Origin: Paenibacillus phyllosphaerae
Lineage (GTDB): Bacteria > Bacillota > Bacilli > Paenibacillales > Paenibacillaceae
NCBI RefSeq assembly: GCF_014192105.1
Contig: NZ_JACHXK010000001.1
Location: forward strand, 558,001 to 622,000
DNA length: 64,000 bases
Direction: 5' to 3'
Shown here: piece after piece, positions 17,616 to 26,089 of the stretch
Numbering within the stretch: the first letter of the stretch is position 1
Layout: each line of letters begins with the position of its first letter
Translations under genes and position numbers: made by a program
The notes under the pieces: generated by a model
What the model was told of the DNA's origin: nothing
Seen by the model: the letters and a program-made list of their open reading frames with translations, nothing else
The model's database searches: none

Positions 17616-18776
17616 TCAAATCTCTTTAATATGCGTCTCTTCAAAGTCTTCCGGGTTAAACCAGTTGCCTGATGATGCCCAAGTCGCGTCGAGCGGTATC
17701 CAGCCGCCCTCTTGATCATTCAAGCGAACTTCATTCCACGCATGCGGCCCGAAGCCGCCCCGTCCGTCGGCGCCCTGTCCGGTCACGACCTTCACTTCAA
17801 GCCCTACCGTGCGGGCCATCACCGCATAAAGTCTTGCTATGTCAATACAAACGCCGGTCTTCGTCTGGAACGTCTCGGCAGGCGATTGTTCCTTCCATAT
17901 CCCATGCTCCTCATAATTGCGGGCTTTGTCCCAATCGTAAGCGATTCGCGTACCGAGCCAATCGTACAGCGCCTTCGCCTTTTCTTCGTCGCTGCCGGCC
18001 TTCAGCGTCACTTGGCGCGCTGCCTCCTCGATATCCGGCGGCACGGCCGCATCGATCACTTCATACTTACGCTGCAGCACGCGCTTGAATTCCGTCTGGA
18101 CCGCTTCGGTCAGCACCGGCCCGCGTTTGGCCAGCACATCACCGGCTACCGGCATCAGCACTTCATCGGCTGTCTTCGCATAGAAGGACGACCCCCGGAT
18201 GGAATCCACGAGCGGCGCATCCGGCAGCAGCGTCACATAGACGAACAGAATGGCCAGCACGATGAATGCCCGGCCAACGCCAAGCAGGCTGCCGATAATC
18301 GCACCGGTCGCCCGGCTTGCCGATCGCATGCCGGCGTCGCGCATCCGCGTCTCCGTTTGGCTCCGGGACAGCAGATCGAACAGCATCGCGCCAAGCGGAT
18401 GAAGCAGGCTAAGCAGGAAGCGCAGCAGAAAGTATACGGCCAGGAACAAGATCCCGAAGCGCATCAGCTCGAAATCCCGCAAGCTCGTTATCAGTGTATA
18501 CCAGAGCTGGCTAAACATGCCAAGCTCTTGCTTCGGTACCGTTATTTCCCGCGCAATAAGCCAATCTCGGACATAAGGTGACAGCCAGGAGGCAGCACGG
18601 CCTGCCACGATCAAGGACAGGACTGCGGTAGCCGCATCCCATACAAAAAAGAAAAGGTGCTTCGCAGAACCCGACGCACCTCTCCTCATCCCTTGAATCA
18701 GCGAGCCGAGCAGGACGACCAAGATGATAAGCGCTACAGGCTCCGGCTTTATCAATGCCTGCATCCACGAATCCAT
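17616..18776 (-). CDS. CvpA-like membrane protein with transglutaminase-like domain
   Basis: A 386-residue protein with two parts. Residues 1-200 contain four or five membrane spans with a CvpA-like layout. Residues 200-386 form an outer transglutaminase-like domain whose triad is visible: Cys in TKTGVCIDIARLY, His in FGPHAWNEV, Asp in PLDATWA. The role is probably a peptidase or amidase in the envelope. It precedes a PBP gene by 24 bp, so a peptidoglycan-linked job is an inference from context. ATG 18776 has GGGAGGAG at 9 bases. Confidence 0.78.
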   Translation of the reverse strand: MDSWMQALIKPEPVALIILVVLLGSLIQGMRRGASGSAKHLFFFVWDAATAVLSLIVAGRAASWLSPYVRDWLIAREITVPKQELGMFSQLWYTLITSLRDFELMRFGILFLAVYFLLRFLLSLLHPLGAMLFDLLSRSQTETRMRDAGMRSASRATGAIIGSLLGVGRAFIVLAILFVYVTLLPDAPLVDSIRGSSFYAKTADEVLMPVAGDVLAKRGPVLTEAVQTEFKRVLQRKYEVIDAAVPPDIEEAARQVTLKAGSDEEKAKALYDWLGTRIAYDWDKARNYEEHGIWKEQSPAETFQTKTGVCIDIARLYAVMARTVGLEVKVVTGQGADGRGGFGPHAWNEVRLNDQEGGWIPLDATWASSGNWFNPEDFEETHIKEI

Positions 18777-18852
18777 GGCTTCGTTCTCCTCCCATTCCCT
18801 ATAGCTGCACCTGTCCGGCGCCGCACGGTTCAATCATCCGGCGTCAAGCATG

Positions 18853-19296
18853 CTAGCCGTTGTTCTTCGCCTGCGTAATTAACGCTTGGATCGTATCGTC
18901 AATCTCCCACGTTCCGATCTTGGTGCCGCGGAACATAACCTCTACCTTATTGTCGCCCGGCGTTCCGTGAAGCTCAACGTTCTTGGTCTTCACCGTAAAG
19001 GTACCGTCGCCGTTATTGGTGAACGTCGCGTCCTTCGCTTCGCCGACCATTGCCGCGATCGCCTGCTCCTTGGCCTCTTGGGCTACCTTGGTGCCGATAC
19101 CCTTCACGTCTTCCAGTGTATAACCGCTGTATACGATAATGCCGATGACGATAACCCCGACGATCAGCCACTTTACGACCGTCTTCACGATCCGGATGAC
19201 CAACCACAGTACGACGAGCGCAATCAGCAGAATGAGCCAGTTATCCTTGAAAAATTCAACCCACGTTTCCCAATCGTAATTCAAATTAAAGCCCAT
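18853..19296 (-). CDS. Small membrane protein of unknown function
   Basis: A 147-residue protein. One long hydrophobic stretch (residues 20-62, probably two spans) is followed by a soluble domain with a beta-type pattern (ATFTNNGDGTFTVKTKNVELHG). I do not recognise a family. It lies on the same strand as, and 76 bp from, the transglutaminase gene, and probably shares its transcript. Confidence 0.65.
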   Translation of the reverse strand: MGFNLNYDWETWVEFFKDNWLILLIALVVLWLVIRIVKTVVKWLIVGVIVIGIIVYSGYTLEDVKGIGTKVAQEAKEQAIAAMVGEAKDATFTNNGDGTFTVKTKNVELHGTPGDNKVEVMFRGTKIGTWEIDDTIQALITQAKNNG

Positions 19297-19681
19297 CCGA
19301 TTAACTCCTCCATTATACCGCCTGCATACCTTGAATACAAAACATTATACCCGAACGGTCTAGGCCCGTAAACGCTGCAGGGACAAGCTTTCCGGCTGGC
19401 TTGCGCCACGACGCGGCTGACATAACCTTCCATGTCCAAGCGTACAAGTAGTAACAGGTCACAATCGTGAACCGGCATTTGCGGATTCGCCGGTTAAAGA
19501 GCGGAGCGCGTTTCACTTCCGTAATACAAGATCATGAACATACCATCTTGTATCTCAAGTAAGCCAAGCTCAGCTGGTCCACTTGCAAGGCACCGTCGCC
19601 GCAACCGTAACACCTTAAAGAAGAACGTCTATAGCGGACGGGCAAGTCGTTCGCCAAGGGGCGTGTGGGGAGGAAAAACCG
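19297..19681. other. Intergenic region between divergent genes
   Basis: 385 bp between the divergent membrane protein and MFS genes. It must hold both promoters, but I see no convincing hexamer pair. There is no recognised riboswitch or repeat. Confidence 0.5.
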
Positions 19682-20878
19682 TTGAAAACCGCAGTATGGC
19701 TGTATCTGTTCTTGTTCGTCGCGTTATTCGATTTGCATGCCCAGTACCCGATATTGACGCCATTCGCCATCTCCCTTGGCGCTGCGCCTTCATTCATCGG
19801 CCTCATGATGGGCATATACTCCATCACGCATCTGCCCGGGAACGTCGTCGCCGGCATCGGCGTAGACCGTTTCGGAAGCCGGCTGTTCATCGTCTTCTCG
19901 CTTGCGGCAGCCGGAATCATTCTTATCTTCCAATCGACGGTGACCGATCCTTGGCAGCTGCTCGCGCTTCGTTCGATCAGCGGCTTCGTGCTCGCCTTCC
20001 TCTCGCCTGCCTGCATGACGCTGCTTGCGCGCATCGCCCGAAACCAGGTTGAGCAGCGCAAGCTGATGGCCGGCAACGGCTTCGTACATACGCTTGCGTC
20101 CGTCGTTTCGCCAGCGGCAGGCGCTTATCTGGTCGCGCAGATCGGGTTCACGACCGCGTTCCTGGTGCTCGGTTGGGTACTCATCGGCACGGCTGCCTGC
20201 GCTCTCCTGTTCATTCGCGAAGCGCCCAAGAAAGCCGTTGCGGCCGACGGTATCGACGAGGTCGGAGGCCATGACGCCCCGGCACTCGGCCGTGATGCAG
20301 ACAGCGACGCAGGTACGGGACAGACGATCCCGTGGCTCGTCTTCGTTATCCCGGTGGCCATGAGCTGCGCGCAAGGCATCTTGTCCTTCGAGCTGCCGAT
20401 GATGGCCAAGACGCAAGAGGCGATGATGACGACAGGACTGCTGTTCTCGGTCGTCAGTCTCGGCGCCTTGTCGACGCTCAGCATGATGTTCCTGAATCGC
20501 AAGTCGCCTTATCTGCGCACGCTGTGGGGGGCTTTCATGATGGCCATTACCTACTTTGCGATCGCTGCCGGCGTTCCGCTGCCGTTCTATGTCCTGCTCT
20601 TCATTCTTGGTATGGCCAAAGGCGTTATCTTCCCGGCTCTGTCATCCCTGCTTATTGAGCTTAGCGGAGGCGCGCGGTACGGGCGAACGTTCTCCGTCCT
20701 GTCGATTGCGTTCTCGATCGGCGCGTTCATCGGCCCGCTGATGGCCGGCCACTTCCGCACCTACGTATCGCCTTATTACATCGCCTTCGTCGCACTGATG
20801 CTCGCCGTCTCCATTCTCCCTTTCCACGCGATCAAGAGCTCGGGAGGGAGCAGCGCCCATTTTTCAAAAACTGGGTAA
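19682..20878 (+). CDS. MFS transporter
   Basis: A 398-residue major facilitator with 12 predicted spans. The loop 2-3 motif appears as GIGVDRFGSRLF near residue 60, and a cytoplasmic central loop lies at about 180-220. The substrate is unknown; the layout is like drug or metabolite exporters. The start is TTG 19682 with GGGGAGG 8 bases upstream; no ATG sits at a better position. Confidence 0.82.
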   Translation: MKTAVWLYLFLFVALFDLHAQYPILTPFAISLGAAPSFIGLMMGIYSITHLPGNVVAGIGVDRFGSRLFIVFSLAAAGIILIFQSTVTDPWQLLALRSISGFVLAFLSPACMTLLARIARNQVEQRKLMAGNGFVHTLASVVSPAAGAYLVAQIGFTTAFLVLGWVLIGTAACALLFIREAPKKAVAADGIDEVGGHDAPALGRDADSDAGTGQTIPWLVFVIPVAMSCAQGILSFELPMMAKTQEAMMTTGLLFSVVSLGALSTLSMMFLNRKSPYLRTLWGAFMMAITYFAIAAGVPLPFYVLLFILGMAKGVIFPALSSLLIELSGGARYGRTFSVLSIAFSIGAFIGPLMAGHFRTYVSPYYIAFVALMLAVSILPFHAIKSSGGSSAHFSKTG

Positions 20879-20996
20879 ACGCACAGGGCCGCTAACCCCC
20901 TCCTACATAGGATATGGTGTGGCAAACGACTAACGCGGTAAACGCGGAAGCGTCGGAGCCAAAGAAACTTAGATCCGAAAGAGGGGTGAATATACC

Positions 20997-21113
20997 ATGT
21001 CCCAATATGTTGATCATGGTTGCCATGGCAAGGTTGGCGGTTTCAATTCGGCAGGAATTATCCTCGTACTGTTTATCCTGCTCGTAATCGTACTTGGCGG
21101 TTTCTGGTGTTAA
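20997..21113 (+). CDS. YjcZ-family sporulation peptide (38 aa)
   Basis: A 38-residue ORF, MSQYVDHGCHGKV... then one hydrophobic helix (AGIILVLFILLVIVLGG) and the ending FWC. This is the YjcZ/YrhC-type small sporulation protein pattern: a glycine-rich head, one transmembrane helix and a short end. GAGGGGTGA precedes the ATG by 7 bases and a hairpin terminator follows, so the gene is well bounded. Confidence 0.82.
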   Translation: MSQYVDHGCHGKVGGFNSAGIILVLFILLVIVLGGFWC

Positions 21114-21130
21114 TCCTTCTCCCCTAAGTT

Positions 21131-21170
21131 AAAGGCGGCTTGCTACTAGCAGGTCGCCTTTCTCCTTTCT
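21131..21170 (+). terminator. Terminator after the YjcZ peptide
   Basis: AAAGGCG (21131-21137) pairs with CGCCTTT (21155-21161) with partial pairing inside, then a CT-rich tract. Confidence 0.7.
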
Positions 21171-21291
21171 TTAAGACGAGACAGCCGATCAAAAAGTAAC
21201 AGTTGCACCGCCCTGAAAAATCGCTGAATCATCAGTCAATCTATGGGCTTCCTGGCAAAATGGGCTACAATAAGGAAGAGGTGATGAAGCG

Positions 21292-21663
21292 ATGGACATT
21301 GCGATTATCGTCGAGGGTAAAAATGACCGCAGCCGCCTAAGACGCGTACTGAGCGAGGAAATTCCGATCTATTGTACATATGGAACGCCAAGTACGAACC
21401 AGATTGAAACGTTGCGCAAGCAAGTCGGCCGCAAGCAGGCTTACCTGTTCACCGATAACGATTCGTCCGGCAAGCGGATCCGCGGGATGCTGCGCGACGC
21501 CTTCCCGGATGCCGAGCATATCTACACGCGCAGAGGGTATCCCGGCGTGGAGAAGACGCCCGAGGATTATTTGATCGAACAATTAGAAAAAGCGGGTCTG
21601 GAGTCGTACATTCTGTACCCGTCCCCAGATCCCGCTCCATGGAGCAAAGAAGATCAAATTTGA
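21292..21663 (+). CDS. Toprim-domain protein (YusF-like)
   Basis: A 123-residue, stand-alone Toprim domain. The metal-binding glutamate is in AIIVEGKNDRSRL at residue 8, and the DxD motif is in LFTDNDSSGKRIRG near 55. Related domains occur in RNase M5, DnaG and topoisomerases. At this size it is like B. subtilis YusF, whose function is not established. The last 10 bases overlap the 3' end of the convergent AEC gene. Confidence 0.8.
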   Translation: MDIAIIVEGKNDRSRLRRVLSEEIPIYCTYGTPSTNQIETLRKQVGRKQAYLFTDNDSSGKRIRGMLRDAFPDAEHIYTRRGYPGVEKTPEDYLIEQLEKAGLESYILYPSPDPAPWSKEDQI

Positions 21664-22586
21664 ATATTCAGCGCGAAGATCACGACCGTTACGGTAACGA
21701 TGCTTAGAACGGTCGACATGAATACGGTCTGCGAAGCGAATTCCGGCTCATTGTCGAACTCGACGGCAAGCAGGACGCTGGATAACGAAGTCGGTACGGC
21801 GGAGGCCACGATCAGCGCCTGCGCCATCAGCCCGTCGATGCCCATCGCCCACACGACTGCGGCAGCGAGCAAGGGACCTGCGACAAGACGAAGCCCGCAG
21901 GACAGCCACACGTCAGGCAGCGCGAGTGCGCGCAGCGACCATTTCATACTGCCGAGCTGGACGCCCAGCGTAATGAGGGCCGTTCCGATGAACGCTCCCG
22001 CCAGATAGCCGATCGGCGCGGTGAGCGCGACGGGCAGCTCGATCTTGAACGTACGCATCAGCGCCCCGAGCGGGATCGCGTACAGCACCGGCTGCGTCAG
22101 AATCGTGCGCATGACGTCACGCAGACTGCTCTTATGCGCATTGACGCTATAGATGCCATACGTGTTAGGCAGCAACGACTGGGTCATCATGACGATCACC
22201 TGCACCGACATGGTGAACGGGTTGTTCGCGAATACCAGCTGGTTGAGCGGAATCGCGTAGTTCGCGCTGTTGAAGAACAGCACGCTGTTGCGCATCGCCG
22301 CCCGCATCCCGCCTTTATGGCCGCGCAGCCGTACCACCAACTCCACCACCGCGTATTGCAGCAGCATGAACAATACGATGAATAATAACGTCTTCAACGC
22401 GACCTCAAGCGAGATCGCCGTCGTATACAGCAAATTAAAGATGATGGCCGGCGAGAACAAATAAAAGTTCAGCTTGGACAACGTCCGAATATCGAGAGAG
22501 AACGACCGCTGCAGGATAAAGCCCAAGGCAATCATTACCGACAGCGGCAGCACATTGTTCATGACGATCGAGCTAAGTACGGTCAT
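21654..22586 (-). CDS. AEC-family (auxin efflux carrier-type) transporter
   Basis: A 310-residue protein with about ten spans in two halves, typical of AEC transporters (NVLPLSVMIALGFILQR; LNQLVFANNPFT; ALIVASAVPTSLSSVLLAVEFDNEPEFASQ). The family includes malate/malonate permeases; the substrate is unknown here. It starts 5 bp after the SCO stop, so the two genes are likely translated from one message. Confidence 0.85.
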   Translation of the reverse strand: MTVLSSIVMNNVLPLSVMIALGFILQRSFSLDIRTLSKLNFYLFSPAIIFNLLYTTAISLEVALKTLLFIVLFMLLQYAVVELVVRLRGHKGGMRAAMRNSVLFFNSANYAIPLNQLVFANNPFTMSVQVIVMMTQSLLPNTYGIYSVNAHKSSLRDVMRTILTQPVLYAIPLGALMRTFKIELPVALTAPIGYLAGAFIGTALITLGVQLGSMKWSLRALALPDVWLSCGLRLVAGPLLAAAVVWAMGIDGLMAQALIVASAVPTSLSSVLLAVEFDNEPEFASQTVFMSTVLSIVTVTVVIFALNIQI

Positions 22587-22591
22587 TCCCC

Positions 22592-23218
22592 TTATAAGTC
22601 GATGAGCGCGTCTGTTATCTCTTTCAGCTTATCGGCGGAGACCAGCTCGTCCATCGATCCTCTCACATATTTGCGGATATTGCCGTCGCGGTCAATGAAC
22701 GTAATGAGATCGCTGTGCGAATACAGCCCTGTCTCGGGATCCTTGACGACCATCATGCCGAAATCGGTCATCAGCTTGGCCGTCGCCTGCTCGTCATCGC
22801 CGCGCAAGAATTTCCAACCGGTCTGATCGATTTCATTCGGGATCTTATCGATAAAGCTGCGGATCGCATCCGGCGTGTCGCGCACGGGGTCGAACGTGAT
22901 CGAGATGAATTCCACGTCCTTGCCGAATGTGCCGTCGGCTTTCAGCTCGTTCTGCAGCTCGCTCATCAGGAATGTTGTCGGCGGACATACATCCGGACAA
23001 TTCGCGTAATAGAAATAGACGACCCTTGCTTTGCCGTTCGAATCCGACAGCTTCACCGGATTGCCGTCCAGATCCGAGAGCGTAAACTCCGGCGCAGGTT
23101 CATTCGACTCGAAGGTAACGGTCGTTTTGTCCTGCATCGAGATGAGCAAATAAATCCCCATCGCAACGCACAGCGCAAGCACCGCGATTTTGAATTGATG
23201 TTTACGTATGAATGCCAC
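22592..23218 (-). CDS. SCO1/SenC/PrrC-type copper chaperone
   Basis: A 208-residue membrane-anchored thioredoxin fold. An N-terminal anchor (residues 7-25) is followed by EPAPEFTLSDLDGNPV, then the copper ligands: CxxxC in YANCPDVCPPTTF and the distal His in LYSHSDLITF. SCO proteins load the CuA site of cytochrome c oxidase outside the membrane. CtaB is just upstream on the same strand, but a hairpin terminator (23340-23373) lies between. GTG 23218 has GGGGGAA upstream. Confidence 0.9.
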   Translation of the reverse strand: MAFIRKHQFKIAVLALCVAMGIYLLISMQDKTTVTFESNEPAPEFTLSDLDGNPVKLSDSNGKARVVYFYYANCPDVCPPTTFLMSELQNELKADGTFGKDVEFISITFDPVRDTPDAIRSFIDKIPNEIDQTGWKFLRGDDEQATAKLMTDFGMMVVKDPETGLYSHSDLITFIDRDGNIRKYVRGSMDELVSADKLKEITDALIDL

Positions 23219-23339
23219 TTTCCTATTCCCCCTATGATGTGGTGAAGGACATGTTGCCTGCTGCCCCTCGCCGAATTCGCCACGCTCCCCCAAGCGCAGT
23301 AAGCCTTCTTCCTCCTTTGCCGTCAGCTAAGGCCGATTG

Positions 23340-23373
23340 CAAAAAGCGGCTCCCATCAGGAGACGGTGCCGCT
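23340..23373 (-). terminator. Terminator after ctaB
   Basis: On the minus strand a GCGGC...GCCGC stem ends in T5; it separates ctaB from the SCO gene. Confidence 0.65.
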
Positions 23374-23381
23374 TACCATGG

Positions 23382-24245
23382 TTATGACCAAGTTGTGTTC
23401 GCGATCATGAGCAGGAAAATCACCATTAAGTAGTTAATGGAGAAGAAAAAATTCGTCTTCGCCCATTTGGTCTCGATCGCCTGATGCGCCTTGATGCCCA
23501 TCAAAGTCTGTACGAGCCAAGCTGCGCCGAGCGCAATCGAAATAATCAAGAAAAAGACCCCTACATAATCATACGCATAGAGCAGGATGCCTGTCGGAAT
23601 AAGCAGAACAATGTACGGAATCATCTGCAGCTTCGTACGGCTTACGCCTTTGACCACCGGCAGCAGCGGAAACCCGGCTGCGCGATACTCTTCGACCCTG
23701 CGGATCGCAAGCGACCAGAAGTGCGGCGGCTGCCAGAGGAACAGCAAGGCGAATAACAGCCAGGCGCCCAGGTCGACCACATTGGTCACCGCGCAATATC
23801 CGATAACCGGCGGCATCGCTCCGGAAATCCCGCCAATCGAGGTACTCCAGGTAGAGGAGCGCTTCAGCCACATGGTGTAGATGACCACATAGGCAAAAAT
23901 GCCAAGTACCCCAAGCCAGCCCGACAATGGGTTAACCAGCGTAAATAGGATGGCTAGTCCAACAATGCCCAGCACGATCCCGTAGATCAGCACATGCAAT
24001 GGCTGTAAACGGCCTTCGGCGAGCGCGCGCTTCTGGGTCCGTTCCATTTTCTTATCCAGTTCACGGTCCCAGTAGTTGTTGATGACACATGCAGATGCCA
24101 TCGTAAGCGTCGTCCCCACCAGCATATAGATCAGCAAGAGCCAATCAATGTCCCACTTGGAAGCCACCCAGAACCCGCCGAACGCGGCAAATGCATTCAA
24201 GCGCAACAATCCCGGCTTCGTCAGGGCTATGTATTCTTTCAACAC
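23382..24245 (-). CDS. ctaB: Heme O synthase CtaB (protoheme IX farnesyltransferase)
   Basis: A 287-residue UbiA-family prenyltransferase with about nine spans. It transfers farnesyl to heme B, giving heme O for CtaA. The Asp-rich site is NNYWDRELDKKMERTQKR near residue 58, and the second conserved loop is YTMWLKRSSTWST near 127. The GTG start has AGGAGG at 7 bases. Together with SCO it forms an oxidase-assembly group; no oxidase subunit genes are in the window. Confidence 0.94.
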   Translation of the reverse strand: MLKEYIALTKPGLLRLNAFAAFGGFWVASKWDIDWLLLIYMLVGTTLTMASACVINNYWDRELDKKMERTQKRALAEGRLQPLHVLIYGIVLGIVGLAILFTLVNPLSGWLGVLGIFAYVVIYTMWLKRSSTWSTSIGGISGAMPPVIGYCAVTNVVDLGAWLLFALLFLWQPPHFWSLAIRRVEEYRAAGFPLLPVVKGVSRTKLQMIPYIVLLIPTGILLYAYDYVGVFFLIISIALGAAWLVQTLMGIKAHQAIETKWAKTNFFFSINYLMVIFLLMIANTTWS

Positions 24246-24576
24246 AAGAGAGCCTCCTAAGCTTAGGTTACCAAGGTGAAACGGCTTACGCCACGGATGA
24301 CGATGCCCGTTTCATTCCGGCGGAATACAAGATGCCCGCGCATCGCGTATTCCGATAAAGACGCGCGAGGCGCACGTCCATCTATAGTAGTAGTAATAAG
24401 TCGATGTTAATCATACCTCAAGTCGCAATCCTTTGACAATGTTCGCGTTTGCACCGTCACATTTTCTCCACAGCCGGATGCGCAATCCGAAGGAACCTTT
24501 TCGCCCACCCCATAATAGTATGTGATTGTGGATTATCGCCCAACTGAAGACGGAAGGAAGTGAGATCCTACGACAC
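24246..24576. other. Intergenic region between divergent ctaB and cwlJ
   Basis: 331 bp without a gene. It must contain promoters for ctaB and the sporulation gene cwlJ. I see no motif strong enough to name. Confidence 0.5.
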
Positions 24577-24999
24577 ATGGCCGTCATAAAAGCAACCTCC
24601 GATGACATTAAAATGCTGGCCCGCCTCATGCGAGCCGAAGCTGAAGGCGAGGGCGACCTCGGTATGCTGATGGTCGGCAACGTCGGCGTTAATCGCGTCA
24701 GAAGCGGCTGTCTCGACTTCAAGAATATCCGTTCCATTCCGCAGATGGTTTACCAAAGTCCAGGGGGCTTCGAGGCCACGCAAAAAGGCTACTTCTACCA
24801 AAGTGCCCGCGATCGCGAAATCCGTCTTGCCAAGCGGATGGTTAACGGGGAGCGCCAGCACCCGGCTTCGAACGCGCTCTGGTTCTTCAAGCCTGCGGGA
24901 GGCTGTCCCGCTGAATGGTACGACCAAACCAATTCAGGACGCTACAAAGCTCACTGTTTCTTCATCCCTACGCGGTCCGATTGCCCACGCGTGTATTAA
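24577..24999 (+). CDS. cwlJ: Spore cortex-lytic hydrolase CwlJ
   Basis: A 140-residue Hydrolase_2/SleB-fold protein. Its start (MAVIKATSDDIKMLARLMRA), the catalytic AEAEGEG near residue 22, the VGNVGVNRV helix and the end PTRSDCPRVY match CwlJ over the full length. CwlJ sits in the spore coat and degrades cortex during germination, notably with Ca-dipicolinate. There is no signal peptide, as in other CwlJ proteins. The ribosome site is weak (GGAAG, 16 bases). gerQ follows by 61 bp, the arrangement seen in B. subtilis. Confidence 0.93.
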   Translation: MAVIKATSDDIKMLARLMRAEAEGEGDLGMLMVGNVGVNRVRSGCLDFKNIRSIPQMVYQSPGGFEATQKGYFYQSARDREIRLAKRMVNGERQHPASNALWFFKPAGGCPAEWYDQTNSGRYKAHCFFIPTRSDCPRVY

Positions 25000-25060
25000 G
25001 GCTTAGCAGCCTGCAAGAGCCTATCTCATGTTAATGTTCAGAAAGCGAGGAAATTGAATC

Positions 25061-25714
25061 ATGTCTAACGGTTACGGGTACAAAGGTGCAGTAAGTCCGG
25101 CAACAACTGCGGGTTATGGTTACGGCCATGCCACTCCATATCCTGGTATGACCGCTGCATCGGCACCTGGCTTTGGTTCTTCCATGATGCCTTCCATGAT
25201 GCCTTCCGCCATGCCAACGATGACGCCGTCGATGATGCCTTCCATGATGCCTTCCATGATGCCTTCCATGATGCCTTCCATGATGCCGCAAACAGCAGTT
25301 GCCGGTGTTCAGACGCAGCCTCCAGTAGGCGTACCTAGCGGTGCTTTTGTTACACCAACAGGCGGTAACATCGTTACGATGCCTGTTGTCGAGGAATCAT
25401 ATGTAGAGAACATACTACGTCTGAACCGCGGCAAGATGGCGACGTTCTACATGACTTACGAGAACAATAGTCAGTGGAATGCTAAAATTTTCAAAGGCAT
25501 TATTGAAGCTGCCGGCCGGGATCATATCATTATCAGCGACCCCGCAACCGGGATGCGCTTCCTGCTCCTGACGCTCAATCTGGATTATGTCACGTTCGAC
25601 GGCCCGATTGCCTATGAATACCCATTCCAAGGCGGCTCCATCTCGAACAGCACGCCGATCGCCTCCACGACTGCCCCTACAGCTACTACGCTTCCGGCTA
25701 CGAACGGACGTTAA
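25061..25714 (+). CDS. gerQ: Spore coat protein GerQ with MMPS repeats
   Basis: A 217-residue GerQ. The C-terminal part (about 108-190) is the conserved domain: EESYVENILRLNRGK, TFYMTYENNSQWNAKIFKG, AGRDHIIISDPATG. GerQ keeps CwlJ in the coat and is cross-linked by transglutaminase Tgl in B. subtilis. The N-terminal part holds nine consecutive four-residue units (SMMP or close variants) at about residues 43-78, coded by a 12-base tandem repeat. The GAAAGCGAGG ribosome site precedes the ATG. The stop overlaps the convergent gene by 4 bases. Confidence 0.93.
   Translation: MSNGYGYKGAVSPATTAGYGYGHATPYPGMTAASAPGFGSSMMPSMMPSAMPTMTPSMMPSMMPSMMPSMMPSMMPQTAVAGVQTQPPVGVPSGAFVTPTGGNIVTMPVVEESYVENILRLNRGKMATFYMTYENNSQWNAKIFKGIIEAAGRDHIIISDPATGMRFLLLTLNLDYVTFDGPIAYEYPFQGGSISNSTPIASTTAPTATTLPATNGR
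25190..25288 (+). repeat. 12-bp tandem repeat inside gerQ
   Basis: Units of ATGATGCCTTCC, with two degenerate units (SAMP, TMTP) in third and fourth place and five near-identical units after them. It is in frame, so copy-number change alters length without a frameshift. Confidence 0.9.
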
Positions 25715-25992
25715 GTTACCGGACGGAATGTCCACGCATGGAGTTTTGCCGGCCCTCCGGGAATCCACTCCGACAAGAGGCGCCACGAAGAACGCTCATC
25801 GCAGCGTTCTTTTTTTATGGCTTCCGCGGCTTGTACATCCGTTGCCTGCCAGACCTCGACGAACAATAACGGCTGATCCGTTCCTTCATATAATAGAAAC
25901 CGGGGATCGGCTGCTTGCTGCTGCGCTATCCATTCAAGGTATGCCTCTTCGTGTTCTTCTGCAATCCGATATTCGACAAAACAGACGGCCAT
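25711..25992 (-). CDS. Small protein, monooxygenase-like (ABM) fold suspected
   Basis: A 93-residue protein: VCFVEYRIAEEHEEAYLEWIA, then LLFVEVWQATD, then PAKLHAWTFRPV. The strand-helix-strand rhythm is like dimeric alpha-beta barrel proteins, but I cannot name a family. GGAGGAAG precedes the ATG. The 3' end overlaps gerQ by 4 bases and the coding sequence contains the gerQ terminator. Confidence 0.65.
   Translation of the reverse strand: MAVCFVEYRIAEEHEEAYLEWIAQQQAADPRFLLYEGTDQPLLFVEVWQATDVQAAEAIKKERCDERSSWRLLSEWIPGGPAKLHAWTFRPVT
25789..25816 (+). terminator. gerQ terminator within the convergent gene
   Basis: AGAACGCT (25789-25796) pairs with AGCGTTCT (25803-25810), loop CATCGC, then T-rich to 25816. 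It lies inside the coding sequence of the opposite-strand gene. Confidence 0.85.
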
Positions 25993-26089
25993 CTGGGAAC
26001 TTCCTCCTCCGTTATAATAACCAGCGATTCAGAAAATACTAAAACGTACAAATAGAAGTATACCATTTCGTTAGGCAGGTGCTACTCTA

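Noticed and set aside
17712-18581. 289-codon open frame on the plus strand opposite the transglutaminase-like gene
   Set aside because: No ribosome site or domain; the minus-strand frame has a clear catalytic triad and membrane spans.
25190-25288. CRISPR-like array
   Set aside because: Units are 12 bp, contiguous without spacers and inside the gerQ coding frame.
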